NCBI GenBank assembly: GCA_050258555.1
Contig: JBLMZA010000115.1
Span: 1 to 11,449 of the forward strand
Source: CAISDA01 sp050258555
GTDB lineage: Bacteria > Bacteroidota > Ignavibacteria > UBA10030 > UBA8401
Direction: 5' to 3'
Length of the DNA: 11,449 nucleotides
Under the pieces are notes generated by a model, which was not told the origin of the DNA, searched no databases, and saw only the letters and a program-made list of their open reading frames with translations. Shown here piece by piece: positions 1 through 6,942 of this stretch (the stretch's first letter is position 1; every line of letters starts with the position of its first letter). A program made the translations under genes and the position numbers.

Positions 1-60
1 CCGGGTTCCGTACAGGCGAAGGAAATGCTCCGGCATCTTCAGCCCTCCGGGGCCCGATAG
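1..60 (+). CDS. C-terminal tail of an unidentified upstream gene (partial)
   Basis: Frame 1 is open from the window edge and ends in a TAG at 58-60, giving a 19-residue tail that finishes LRHLQPSGAR. The stop lies 16 bases before the carbamoyltransferase ATG, the spacing expected inside an operon, and no promoter is visible between them. The piece is too short to assign a family. The frame of the downstream gene is also open back to the window edge, so the coding status of this tail rests only on its position and stop codon. Confidence 0.35.
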   Translation, partial: PGSVQAKEMLRHLQPSGAR

Positions 61-76
61 GACTTCAACTCAACCG

Positions 77-1897
77 ATGACGATACTCGGCATCTCGGCG
101 TTTTATCATGACGCGGCAGCCGCGCTGCTTCGCGACGGACAGATCATCGCCGCCGCGCAGGAGGAACGGTTTTCGCGCAAGAAGCACGATGAGCGCTTCC
201 CCGCGCATGCCATCGACTATTGCCTTCGCGAAGCCGGAATGCGCGCCGCCGAACTGGATGCGGTCGTCTTTTATGACAAGCCGTTCACGAAGTTCAACCG
301 GCTGCTGGAAACGTATCTTCACTTTGCGCCGCGGGGATTCCGGTCGTTCGTCATGGCGATGCCCGTCTGGCTGAAGGACAAGCTGTGGATTTCCGATGAG
401 ATCGAATCGTCCCTCGACTATGAAGGGCCGATCCTCTATGCCGAGCATCATGAGTCGCACGCCGCATCGGCATTCTTCCCGTCGCCGTTTGAACATGCGG
501 CGTTTCTGACCATCGACGGCGTGGGGGAATACGCGACCACGTCCTTCGGCACGGGCGCGGACAATCGCGTGACGATACTGGCGGAGCAGCATTTCCCGCA
601 TTCGCTCGGACTGCTCTATTCCGCATTCACGTATTTTACGGGATTCAAAGTCAACTCCGGCGAGTACAAGGTGATGGGGCTCGCTCCGTACGGCGAGCCG
701 AAGTATGTGCAGGCGATCTATGACAACCTGATCGATCTGAAGGACGACGGATCGTTCCATATGAATATGGATTTCTTCGATTATGCAACGGGACTGCGCA
801 TGACGAACGAGCGGTTTGCACGCTTGTTCGACGGTCCGGCGCGCGCACCCGAATCCGGATTGACGCAGCGCGAGATGGATCTGGCGCGGTCCATACAGGA
901 AGTGACGGAAGAGATCGTCCTGCGCATGGCGCGACACGTCCGCACTGTGACGGGCGAAAAATATCTGTGCCTTGCAGGCGGTGTGGCGCTCAATTGCGTG
1001 GCCAACGGCAGATTGCTTCGGGAAAATGTCTTCGAGCGCATCTGGATACAGCCCGCGGCGGGCGATGCGGGCGGAGCGATCGGCGCGGCATTGATCGGAT
1101 ATCATCATCATTTCGACAAGCCCGCGCTGCGGAAGACCGGACGCGATCTTCAGCACGGATCGTATTACGGTCCCGCCTATCAGGACGACGCCATCAGACA
1201 GTTCATCGACGAGCATCATCTTTCGGCCGTCGATATGGGTGATATGGACACACTCTGCCGCACAGCCGCGCAATTGATCGCAGACGGTAATGTGGTTGGC
1301 TGGCATGAAGGCCGGATGGAATTCGGTCCGCGCGCGCTCGGCAGCCGCTCGATTCTCGGCGACCCGCGCAATCCCGAGATGCAGAAGCGCATGAACCTGA
1401 AGATCAAATTCCGCGAGAGCTTCCGCCCGTTTGCTCCCGCGGTGATGGAGGAGGATGCCTCTGACTGGTTCGAGATCGGCACGGAAAGTCCGTATATGCT
1501 TCTTGTGGCGGAAGTCAGACACGAACGACGGCGAGCGATGAGCAACGAGGAAAAACGTCTTTGGGGCATCGAGAAGCTCAACGTGGTGCGCTCCGAAATT
1601 CCCGCCGTGACGCACGTCGATTATTCGGCGCGCCTTCAGACCGTGCACAGAGACGACAATCCCGTCTTTCATCGGCTGTTGGAAGAATTCAAGTCGATCA
1701 CCGGATGTCCCGTGCTGGTCAACACATCGTTCAACGTGCGGGGCGAGCCGATCGTCGAGTCGCCGATGGACGCCTATCGGTGCCTGATGCGCACGGATAT
1801 GGATGCGCTTGTGATGGGACGCTTCATTTTTTACAAGAAGAATCAGCCGCCGTTTGCCGAGAGCGGAGATTGGAGAAGTGAGTATGCGCTTGATTGA
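77..1897 (+). CDS. NodU/CmcH/TobZ-family O-carbamoyltransferase (SxtI-like)
   Basis: This 606-residue protein should transfer a carbamoyl group from carbamoyl phosphate, through an ATP-activated carbamoyl-adenylate, to a hydroxyl group of a small molecule or sugar. The N-terminus has the family signature MTILGISAFYHDAAAALL followed by EERFSRKKHD, which fixes the ATG at 77. The Kae1-like domain spans about residues 2-350, with metal-site motif HHESHAASAF (124-133), DGVGE (147-151), GGVALNC (301-307) and GDAGGAIGAA (329-338). The C-terminal YrdC-like domain spans about 360-585, with FGPRALGSRSIL (416-427), KFRESFRPFAP (444-454) and NTSFNVRGEPIV (549-560). All key motifs and the usual length are intact. 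It overlaps the next gene by 14 bases, so the two are co-translated. The partner genes make the SxtI type the closest named comparison. The acceptor substrate cannot be read from the sequence; surface glycan or secondary metabolite are both possible. Confidence 0.95.
   Translation: MTILGISAFYHDAAAALLRDGQIIAAAQEERFSRKKHDERFPAHAIDYCLREAGMRAAELDAVVFYDKPFTKFNRLLETYLHFAPRGFRSFVMAMPVWLKDKLWISDEIESSLDYEGPILYAEHHESHAASAFFPSPFEHAAFLTIDGVGEYATTSFGTGADNRVTILAEQHFPHSLGLLYSAFTYFTGFKVNSGEYKVMGLAPYGEPKYVQAIYDNLIDLKDDGSFHMNMDFFDYATGLRMTNERFARLFDGPARAPESGLTQREMDLARSIQEVTEEIVLRMARHVRTVTGEKYLCLAGGVALNCVANGRLLRENVFERIWIQPAAGDAGGAIGAALIGYHHHFDKPALRKTGRDLQHGSYYGPAYQDDAIRQFIDEHHLSAVDMGDMDTLCRTAAQLIADGNVVGWHEGRMEFGPRALGSRSILGDPRNPEMQKRMNLKIKFRESFRPFAPAVMEEDASDWFEIGTESPYMLLVAEVRHERRRAMSNEEKRLWGIEKLNVVRSEIPAVTHVDYSARLQTVHRDDNPVFHRLLEEFKSITGCPVLVNTSFNVRGEPIVESPMDAYRCLMRTDMDALVMGRFIFYKKNQPPFAESGDWRSEYALD
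1872..1878 (+). promoter_or_regulatory. Ribosome binding site deciding the SxtJ-like start
   Basis: GGAGAAG lies inside the end of the carbamoyltransferase gene, with its GGAG core eight bases before the ATG at 1884. It favours that ATG over a TTG 30 bases upstream in the same frame. Confidence 0.6.
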
Positions 1898-2309
1898 GGA
1901 TGTGAAAAGCGACCTTCGCGCGCTCGACCGATCGGACGAGGCGCTCATGAAATTCGGCCGGACCGTGGGCGGGGTATTCCTGATGATCGCGACCGTGATC
2001 TTCATCATCCGTTCCGCGACGCCGGCCTTTATCGTCACCGCCCTTGTCGGGACCGTGCTGGCTTTTGCCGGGATGGCCGCGCCGAGGATGCTCAGGACGG
2101 TTCATCTCGTGTGGATGGGAATGGCGTTCGTGCTCGGCTGGTTTGTCTCGCGCCTGGTGCTCGCCGTATTTTTCTTTCTCATCATCACGCCGGTCGCCTT
2201 TGCTGCGCGCATGGCGGGGAAGAAATTTCTCGATACGGAATTCGGCAAAGGCGCATCAACCTATTGGATCGAAAAGAAAGACCATGTGCGCTACGACCGC
2301 ATGTGGTGA
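1884..2309 (+). CDS. SxtJ-family integral membrane protein
   Basis: This 141-residue protein has four hydrophobic segments at about 28-43, 47-64, 73-89 and 91-108, flanked by a short charged N-terminus (MRLIEDVKSDLRALDRSDEA) and a polar C-terminus ending STYWIEKKDHVRYDRMW. The aromatic and charged tail around YW is typical of SxtJ-type proteins, which are found next to carbamoyltransferases of the NodU type. The start is the ATG at 1884 because of the GGAG upstream; a TTG at 1854 would add ten residues with no gain. It overlaps the carbamoyltransferase by 14 bases and is followed by the DUF5989-like gene after 32 bases. SxtJ has no proven biochemical role. A membrane partner that positions the carbamoyltransferase or its substrate is an inference from conserved order only. 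Confidence 0.82.
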   Translation: MRLIEDVKSDLRALDRSDEALMKFGRTVGGVFLMIATVIFIIRSATPAFIVTALVGTVLAFAGMAAPRMLRTVHLVWMGMAFVLGWFVSRLVLAVFFFLIITPVAFAARMAGKKFLDTEFGKGASTYWIEKKDHVRYDRMW

Positions 2310-2341
2310 CAATATCATCCTCTTTATCTTCGGACATCGTT

Positions 2342-2500
2342 ATGGCAAAGATCAGAATCGTGGCGGAATATCTCTCGTTCCTGAAAGAGAACAAAAAATG
2401 GTGGCTGCTGCCGATCGTCGTGCTGCTGCTCGTCTTCGGCCTCCTCATCGTGCTCACGAAGGGAAGCGCCCTCGCGCCGTTCATCTACACGATCTTTTAG
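2342..2500 (+). CDS. DUF5989 (SxtK-like) one-helix small membrane protein
   Basis: This protein has only 52 residues. It starts with an amphipathic stretch MAKIRIVAEYLSFLKENKKW, has one membrane helix at about 21-39 (WLLPIVVLLL then VFGLLIVLT), and ends with SALAPFIYTIF. The KKWWLLP motif and the PFIYTIF ending are the hallmarks of the DUF5989 family, which accompanies SxtJ and carbamoyltransferase genes. The ATG at 2342 gives exactly the family length; longer versions of the frame run back into the SxtJ-like gene and are not needed. No good Shine-Dalgarno is visible. Its TAG stop overlaps the TAA of the convergent SGNH gene. The function is unknown; a subunit stabilising the SxtJ-like protein in the membrane is a guess from context. 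Confidence 0.85.
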   Translation: MAKIRIVAEYLSFLKENKKWWLLPIVVLLLVFGLLIVLTKGSALAPFIYTIF

Positions 2501-4434
2501 TGCTTCATCGCCGCAAGGATGCCCGCCTTCAGCTGGAGCGCCGAGCCGTATGCGGGGGCGATGCGGAGGGCCTCGTCGACAAATTGGAGCGCCTTTCCGA
2601 AATCGCGCTTGTTGGCCCAGGCGACGGCCGTGCCGTAGGCGATGGTTGCCGAAAGCGACGCATCTCCGGGTGAGACGATCTGCCGTGCGGCCGCAAAATC
2701 GGCGAGCGCCGCATCGACACGGCCGAAATTCACATTGGTCAGTGCGCGCTCCACGCGCGCATGGGCGTATCCTGGATTGGACGCGACGGCAATGTCGAAA
2801 TGCTTCAATGCATCCGCCGGCCGGTTCATTCTGTTCAACAGATTGCCCAGCATGTAATGGGCATAAAAATTGTACGGATACACGTCCGTCACCGCTTCAT
2901 ACGTCGTCTGCGCCTCGCGCATCCGTCCTTTTTGTGCAAAGACCTGCGCGGACCGGTAGCATGCCTCATCCCACACATATGCGCGGCGGAACATTCCTTC
3001 CACAATCGACTTCAATTCATTGTCCGATCGATCGAGCACGGGCGTTCTCATCTGAAAATTCCTGAAGGGCCAATGGCTCGTCAGATTCGTCATCGATCGC
3101 TCGCCGTAGGCCAGATCGAGTTCGCAGATGCCGAGGCTGTCCGCCTGCCAGGGAAGCAATGCCTGCGACGCGATGCGCTCCGACTCGGGAAGAAGTCCGT
3201 ATGATGCCATCGAGCGGACGACATGGGATGCGATAAGATAATATCCACGCGCGTTCGGATGCACATGCTCCCAGAAGAGCGTCGTGTCGCTGATGCCGTG
3301 CGCGCATGCGGCGCGCAGCAGCGAATCGGATGCAATGCAGGGCACGCCGAGTTCCGCGCAGACGCGGTGGAGCACGGCGTTCGTCCGCTCGGGCGCGCGG
3401 AATTTCAAGAGATCGTGATCCTTTGCACGAATAAGCAGCGCACGGGCTTCGTCATACCGTCCGAGCCGCTCTTCGGTCCGTCCGAGCCAGTAGAGCACAA
3501 ATGCATTCGTGCTGTCGTTCGGCAGACGTTCAGCGAGGCGACGCTCGAGTTCGGCATACCGTGCCTGGGTAAACGCACCAACAACGTCCCGTTCAAATGA
3601 TTCTCCGGGCGACGCATAGAGAAAGGGAGCAAAGGAGAGGTTCGAGGCCGCATCGCTGAACATGATCCTGATCTTCTTCGCGCGCAGATGCGCGATCATC
3701 GCGCGAAGGTTCTTCTCGTAGTTCGAAAAGATCCGTTCGGCGTCGGGCGAATACAGCTCCACGCCGGTGTTCTGCGAGACCTGCTGCATGAGCGTCCGCG
3801 TTTCGCCGGGCTGCTGCGCCGGCACGCCGCCGAGACTGTCGATCATCCGCGCGATCGCCGTGCGCTTCATCCAGTGCTTCACATCGGTCATGAAGGGCAT
3901 CAGCTTCTCGAGTTTCGACACGCCGACGCCGTCGGGACCGTAGAACTCGTTGTGTCCAAGATAGATCAGCACGAGATCGGGCTCGAGCTCCGAGACGGCG
4001 CGGGCCATGTCCGCAATCACGGGACTGTTGATGGCGGAGGCCGCCGCGTTGATGACTTCGATCTCGCGGTCGGGATAGAGCGCGCGGAGCTCACGGCGTA
4101 TGATGGCGGGGATATTGGCGTTGATCTGGTAGGGCACGCCGAACATCGACGACTCGCCGAGGCAGACAATACGGATCGAACGATCGGTCCGCTTCACGCG
4201 GAGGAGTTCGTCCTTGAGTTCGGGAATGAGGACGTCCGACGAGGAGAAGTAGCGTTTCAGATACGAGCGGTTGAGCTTCTGCCATTCGATGTTGTCGTAT
4301 GTGACGGTTGAAACAATCCGGTCTTCGGCTGCGGGAGAAAGAACGCGCAGCATCAGTTCGAGACACGCGACGAGAATGAATGCGAAGCCGACCGTGGCCG
4401 CGCTGAAGATGATCTTTTTTCTGGTTGTAAGCAT
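2497..4434 (-). CDS. Membrane-anchored SGNH/GDSL hydrolase with TPR repeats
   Basis: This 645-residue protein begins with MLTTRKK and a hydrophobic segment (8-30), so it is anchored outside the cytoplasm. LVAC at 21-24 fits a lipobox, but the hydrophobic stretch continues past the Cys, so a plain membrane anchor is equally likely. The SGNH domain spans about 85-410: LGESSMFG (92-99, nucleophile Ser95), a block II region INAAASA (128-134), block III GHNEF (160-164), and block V WEHVHPN (388-394), where Glu389 sits in place of the usual Asp before His392. A TPR-like helix pair at about 312-342 is inserted before block V, and further TPRs fill about 490-640. Such enzymes deacylate or acylate sugars and lipids. 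It is last in the minus-strand operon, 13 bases after the deacylase gene, and converges on the carbamoylation trio. A GDSL protein, SxtL, accompanies the same trio in the saxitoxin cluster, suggesting a shared pathway. Confidence 0.85.
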   Translation of the reverse strand: MLTTRKKIIFSAATVGFAFILVACLELMLRVLSPAAEDRIVSTVTYDNIEWQKLNRSYLKRYFSSSDVLIPELKDELLRVKRTDRSIRIVCLGESSMFGVPYQINANIPAIIRRELRALYPDREIEVINAAASAINSPVIADMARAVSELEPDLVLIYLGHNEFYGPDGVGVSKLEKLMPFMTDVKHWMKRTAIARMIDSLGGVPAQQPGETRTLMQQVSQNTGVELYSPDAERIFSNYEKNLRAMIAHLRAKKIRIMFSDAASNLSFAPFLYASPGESFERDVVGAFTQARYAELERRLAERLPNDSTNAFVLYWLGRTEERLGRYDEARALLIRAKDHDLLKFRAPERTNAVLHRVCAELGVPCIASDSLLRAACAHGISDTTLFWEHVHPNARGYYLIASHVVRSMASYGLLPESERIASQALLPWQADSLGICELDLAYGERSMTNLTSHWPFRNFQMRTPVLDRSDNELKSIVEGMFRRAYVWDEACYRSAQVFAQKGRMREAQTTYEAVTDVYPYNFYAHYMLGNLLNRMNRPADALKHFDIAVASNPGYAHARVERALTNVNFGRVDAALADFAAARQIVSPGDASLSATIAYGTAVAWANKRDFGKALQFVDEALRIAPAYGSALQLKAGILAAMKH

Positions 4435-4447
4435 GCGTTAATGACGA

Positions 4448-6130
4448 TTATGTACTGCGAATGACGGCGCCGGCCATCGCGCCGGTGTTGACGTTGTTGT
4501 CGATGACCACGCGGCCGTTCACGATCACGTAGGGAAGTCCTTCTGGAAACTGGTGCGGCTGGATGAATGTGGACGTGTCCCGGATCTTTACATAATCGAA
4601 GAGCGCGAGATCCGCCGCCTTGCCTTCGGCGATGATGCCCCGGTCATGCAGACCCATTTTCTCGGCCGGAAGCGACGTCATTTTCCGGATCATGTCGGGG
4701 AGCGTCGTGATCCGCCGCTCGCGCTGGTAATGCGCGATCGCGCGGGGGAACGAACCATAGGCGCGGGGATGAGGATTCGAACCCGAACCGCGGCCCCAGG
4801 GAGAGAACGCCCCGGCATCGGAACAGACCATGGCATTTTTCCATTGCAGCACGAGCTCCGTTCCTGGCTCGTCCATGCCGAAACCCACCATGCCGACGCC
4901 GCCGTTTTCACTCAGCAGGAGATCGGCCACGAACTCGAAGGCATCGGCATGATTCTCGTTCGTGATCTGATAGACCGTCTTTCCCTGCAGCGGCTTGTGT
5001 TCCGGCTTCGAAAGCGACGAGATCATTACCGTATCCCACGAGCCGAGTCCGTCGACTTTGCGGAGCACTTCTTCCCTGATCTTCGCACGCGTCGCGGCAT
5101 CCTTCAGCCGGCCAAGAAACGCGTCGACGCCGCCGTCGCGCGACCAGAGCGGAAAAAGCGCCTGCAGCGTGGTGCTGTAGGCGATATAGGGATAGCGGTC
5201 CGTGTGTATTTCAAGTCCCTCGGCGATGCCTTTTTCCAAGAGTTCGATAGCTGCGGCCTGCTTTCCCCAATTGGATTTGTTCTGCGCCTTCAGATGCGAA
5301 ACCTGCAGGCGCGCATCGGATCCGCGCGCGATGTCGATCGCTTCCTTGATCGCCTCGAGCACGCGATTGTCTTCGTTGCGCATGTGCGTGGCATAGAGCC
5401 TGTGCTTCTTCGGCGCGCCCTTCATCACTTCGATGAGCTCTTCGGTGGACGCGAAGCTGCCCGGCGTGTATTCCAGGCCGGAGGAGACGCCGAAACATCC
5501 CTGCTCGATGGCGATTTCGATCTCGCGCTGCATGCGCCGGATTTCATCCGCTGTGGCGGGCCGGTTGTCGAGTCCGATAATGTTCGCACGGATGTTGCCG
5601 AGTCCCACAAGCGAGAGGAGATTGATCGCCGTGCCCTGGTTTTTCAGGAGCGTGAAGAAGCCGTCCATGTCGCGGTACGTGCATTCGAATCCGTACTCGT
5701 TTCTGAAATCCTCGAGTGTTTTTTCCAGCTCGGGTCCGCCCAGCGGCGCGGCCGAATCTCCGCAGTTGCCGGTGACCGTGGTTGTGACGCCCTGGCGGAT
5801 CTTGCTTTCCGCTCTCGGAGAAGCGAGCAGGGATGTGTCGAGGTGCGAATGGATGTCTATGAAGCCCGGCGTGACGGTGAGTCCCCGCGCATCGATCACG
5901 CGGTCCGCTGTGGCATCGGCAAGCGCGCCGACGGCCGCGATCATGCCGTCGCGTACGCCGATATCCGTGGTGCGTGCGGCCATGCCGGTGCCGTCGATCA
6001 CCGATCCGTTTCGGATGACAAGGTCGAATGCGGAACGCGTGCGTGCGATGGAGGAATAGGTGATTCCGCCCAGTGTTGCGGCCGATATGCCGGCTGCGAT
6101 GCCGGTGGTGACGAAATGACGCCGATCCAT
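4448..6130 (-). CDS. N-acyl-D-amino-acid deacylase family amidohydrolase, Tat-exported
   Basis: This 560-residue protein belongs to the D-aminoacylase branch of the metal-dependent amidohydrolases, which hydrolyse N-acyl-D-amino acids or similar amides. It opens with a twin-arginine signal, MDRRHFVTTGIAAGISAATL, so it is probably exported folded with its metal. The core has FDLVIRNGSVIDGTG (35-49), TPGFIDIHSHLD (87-98, ligands His94 and His96), TGNCG (120-124, Cys123), THMRNE (248-253, His249), QVSHLK (276-281, His279) and CSDAG (436-440, catalytic Asp438). These correspond to the metal ligands and catalytic Asp known from Alcaligenes D-aminoacylase, and all are present. The ATG at 6130 has an AGGAG six bases upstream. 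The gene follows the DNA glycosylase by 39 bases and precedes the SGNH gene by 13. The exact substrate, such as D-amino-acid derivatives from peptidoglycan or dipeptides, cannot be told. Confidence 0.92.
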   Translation of the reverse strand: MDRRHFVTTGIAAGISAATLGGITYSSIARTRSAFDLVIRNGSVIDGTGMAARTTDIGVRDGMIAAVGALADATADRVIDARGLTVTPGFIDIHSHLDTSLLASPRAESKIRQGVTTTVTGNCGDSAAPLGGPELEKTLEDFRNEYGFECTYRDMDGFFTLLKNQGTAINLLSLVGLGNIRANIIGLDNRPATADEIRRMQREIEIAIEQGCFGVSSGLEYTPGSFASTEELIEVMKGAPKKHRLYATHMRNEDNRVLEAIKEAIDIARGSDARLQVSHLKAQNKSNWGKQAAAIELLEKGIAEGLEIHTDRYPYIAYSTTLQALFPLWSRDGGVDAFLGRLKDAATRAKIREEVLRKVDGLGSWDTVMISSLSKPEHKPLQGKTVYQITNENHADAFEFVADLLLSENGGVGMVGFGMDEPGTELVLQWKNAMVCSDAGAFSPWGRGSGSNPHPRAYGSFPRAIAHYQRERRITTLPDMIRKMTSLPAEKMGLHDRGIIAEGKAADLALFDYVKIRDTSTFIQPHQFPEGLPYVIVNGRVVIDNNVNTGAMAGAVIRST

Positions 6131-6136
6131 GGGACG

Positions 6137-6141
6137 CTCCT
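6137..6141 (-). promoter_or_regulatory. Shine-Dalgarno of the deacylase gene
   Basis: On the minus strand AGGAG lies six bases before the ATG at 6130. It is the clearest ribosome binding site in the window and fixes the start that gives the complete twin-arginine signal. Confidence 0.65.
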
Positions 6142-6169
6142 ATGTTCTGTGTTGTTGTGAGGGATGCGG

Positions 6170-6772
6170 TTATTTCACCGAGTACATTTTTGCGGCTGTA
6201 TCCGGCGGAATGAAAAACCGCCAGAGATGTTCCTTTCCGACGCTGATGCCGATCCGTTCCGAGCGATGGATAAGCCGCGATGGAACCGGAGGAGCGTCTT
6301 CGAGAAAAATATCGTTTTCCAGAAGATCCGTTCCGTTGTCGCTGCGGCCGATGCCGAACGCCTGGCAGAATTTCGCGGGTCCATCGGAAATATGCGCATG
6401 CTTCACCGTTTTTCCCGAGGCCGACCGATATTCGATCATCGTTTCGATGCCTTCACGCGGCACGACCGAACGGATGAGCACGGCTTCCGCACGTTCGGCG
6501 ATACCGGTTACGACATTTGCGCAATAATGCATGCCGTATGTAAAATAGACATAGAGACGTCCGCCTTCCCGGAACATGACCTCATTGCGCGGCGTCTGTC
6601 CCCTGAATGCATGGCTTGCCGGATCAATTGCGCCCATATACGCTTCGACTTCCGTGATCGTTCCTTTGAGCACGGAGGAGCCGAGACGGCGCACGATGAG
6701 CTTGCCGAGCAGCTCGGGCGCCACAACGAGGGCCGATCGTGTGTAGAATGAACGGGGAAGTTTCATCATCAT
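6170..6772 (-). CDS. mpg: 3-methyladenine DNA glycosylase, AAG/MPG type
   Basis: This 200-residue protein is a full-length member of the AAG family, monofunctional glycosylases that cut alkylated and deaminated purines out of DNA to start base excision repair. Motifs in order are ELLGKLIVRR (20-29), TEVEAYMG (40-47; Glu43 corresponds to the catalytic Glu125 of human AAG and Tyr45 to Tyr127), ASHAFRGQTPRN (52-63; His54 corresponds to His136), YVYFTYGMHYCANVV (74-88, with the intercalating-loop region) and DGPAKFCQAFGI (130-141). All are intact. The start is one of three ATG codons in a row, at 6772, 6769 or 6766; the last gives the common MKLPRSFY beginning. No Shine-Dalgarno is seen. It is probably the first gene of the operon with the deacylase and the SGNH protein, though no functional link between repair and those enzymes is evident. 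Confidence 0.95.
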   Translation of the reverse strand: MMMKLPRSFYTRSALVVAPELLGKLIVRRLGSSVLKGTITEVEAYMGAIDPASHAFRGQTPRNEVMFREGGRLYVYFTYGMHYCANVVTGIAERAEAVLIRSVVPREGIETMIEYRSASGKTVKHAHISDGPAKFCQAFGIGRSDNGTDLLENDIFLEDAPPVPSRLIHRSERIGISVGKEHLWRFFIPPDTAAKMYSVK

Positions 6773-6795
6773 GCCGGCCGATGAACGATTGGCGA

Positions 6796-6812
6796 GGTCC
6801 GCTAGCGGGACC
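6796..6812. repeat. Short inverted repeat upstream of the mpg gene
   Basis: GGTCC and GGACC flank GCTAGCG, and the centre contains the perfect palindrome CCGCTAGCGG. It lies 24 bases upstream of the first mpg ATG codon, in the promoter or leader region. It could be an operator or a leader hairpin, or chance. Confidence 0.35.
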
Positions 6813-6888
6813 GCATATGGATGATAACATACGAAAAAAGAATGACGGGAGAAAGCGCGAAATGTGAAACGCGGGAGGGACCATGTTG

Positions 6889-6919
6889 TTGCAATTCCAT
6901 TGAAATTTCTCTACTTTTG
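6889..6919 (+). promoter_or_regulatory. Bacteroidota-type promoter of the ECF sigma gene
   Basis: A TTG at 6889-6891 is followed after exactly 20 bases by TACTTTTG (6912-6919), a full match to the TAnnTTTG minus-7 element of Bacteroidota. Transcription would begin near 6925, leaving a leader of under 20 bases with no Shine-Dalgarno before the ATG at 6943. Confidence 0.65.
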
Positions 6920-6942
6920 GTAATGACAAAATCCCAGTTCTG

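Noticed and set aside
65..2038. A 657-codon open frame on the minus strand opposite the carbamoyltransferase.
   Set aside because: It has Arg/His-rich composition, no domain, and mirrors codon use of the intact gene on the other strand; long antisense frames are common in GC-rich coding DNA.
77..2500. Presence of a saxitoxin biosynthesis cluster.
   Set aside because: Only the I-J-K part and a GDSL neighbour are present; no polyketide synthase (SxtA-like), amidinotransferase or other toxin genes lie in the window, and the I-J-K set is not specific to toxins.
4553..6160. A 535-codon plus-strand frame opposite the N-acyl-D-amino-acid deacylase.
   Set aside because: It is the complement of a gene with every catalytic motif intact, shows no recognisable motif itself, and has no ribosome binding site.
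6773..6942. A minus-strand promoter for mpg with a TATGTTAT element.
   Set aside because: It lacks the TTTG end of the minus-7 element and no TTG lies at the right distance, so support is too weak to list.
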